Below are positions 16,205 through 16,944 of a DNA stretch of 16,944 nt, piece by piece. The notes beneath the pieces were generated by a model. The model ran no database searches. It was given only the letters and a program-made list of their open reading frames with translations, and was not told the origin of the DNA. The position numbers were made by a program, and so were the translations under genes. Every line of letters starts with the position of its first letter. Position 1 is the first letter of the stretch. This stretch comes from Solirubrobacterales bacterium (GTDB lineage: Bacteria > Actinomycetota > Thermoleophilia > Solirubrobacterales > Solirubrobacteraceae): contig JACRMD010000273.1 in assembly GCA_016215085.1 (NCBI GenBank), positions 981-17,924 of the forward strand, given 5' to 3'.

Positions 16205-16944
<740 letters not shown>

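Overview
This window is the chromosome replication-origin region of a very GC-rich bacterium. Gene order, GTG starts, TANNNT-type -10 elements and a palindromic parS point to a high-GC actinomycete. The ~170-residue GyrB insert, the YidC and Jag forms and the DUF2236/acyl-CoA dehydrogenase flank make Thermoleophilia (Solirubrobacterales-like) my best guess; that placement is inference, not measurement.

Left flank (1-3188): a PucR-type regulator cut by the window edge (minus strand) diverges from an acyl-CoA dehydrogenase, followed by a DUF2236 (MpaB/latex-clearing-protein type) oxygenase-like gene. A 19-bp dyad lies in the divergent promoter region and recurs with 17/19 identity in front of the DUF2236 gene, suggesting that these genes form one small regulon. 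A terminator hairpin and a tRNA-Ile(GAT) gene close this part.

Left arm of the origin (3225-9198, all minus strand, transcribed away from the origin): rpmH, rnpA, yidD, yidC, jag, a secreted beta-helix protein, rsmG, parA, parB. It provides ribosomal protein L34, RNase P protein, membrane insertion, 16S rRNA methylation and chromosome segregation. Two identical 16-bp parS sites bracket the beta-helix gene, which sits where jag and rsmG are usually adjacent.

Origin (9199-9496): a compact intergenic region with three phased, tandem DnaA-box-like sequences near the rpmH side and no obvious AT-rich unwinding element. One further DnaA-box-like site lies between dnaA and dnaN.

Right arm (9497-16944, all plus strand): dnaA, dnaN, recF, a DUF721/DciA-like gene, gyrB and the first 246 codons of gyrA. 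These encode initiation, the sliding clamp, recombination repair, a probable replicative-helicase loader and DNA gyrase. gyrB has its own extended -10 promoter and a leader with a terminator-like hairpin plus a second hairpin whose loop carries the likely ribosome-binding site. GyrB has a TOPRIM insert like that of Gram-negative GyrB, and the GyrA fragment has stretches that resemble proteobacterial ParC.

I see no mobile element, CRISPR array, toxin-antitoxin module or defence island. The genes are mostly well-known families; the parts worth a second look are the small cis-elements and the two gyrase subunits.
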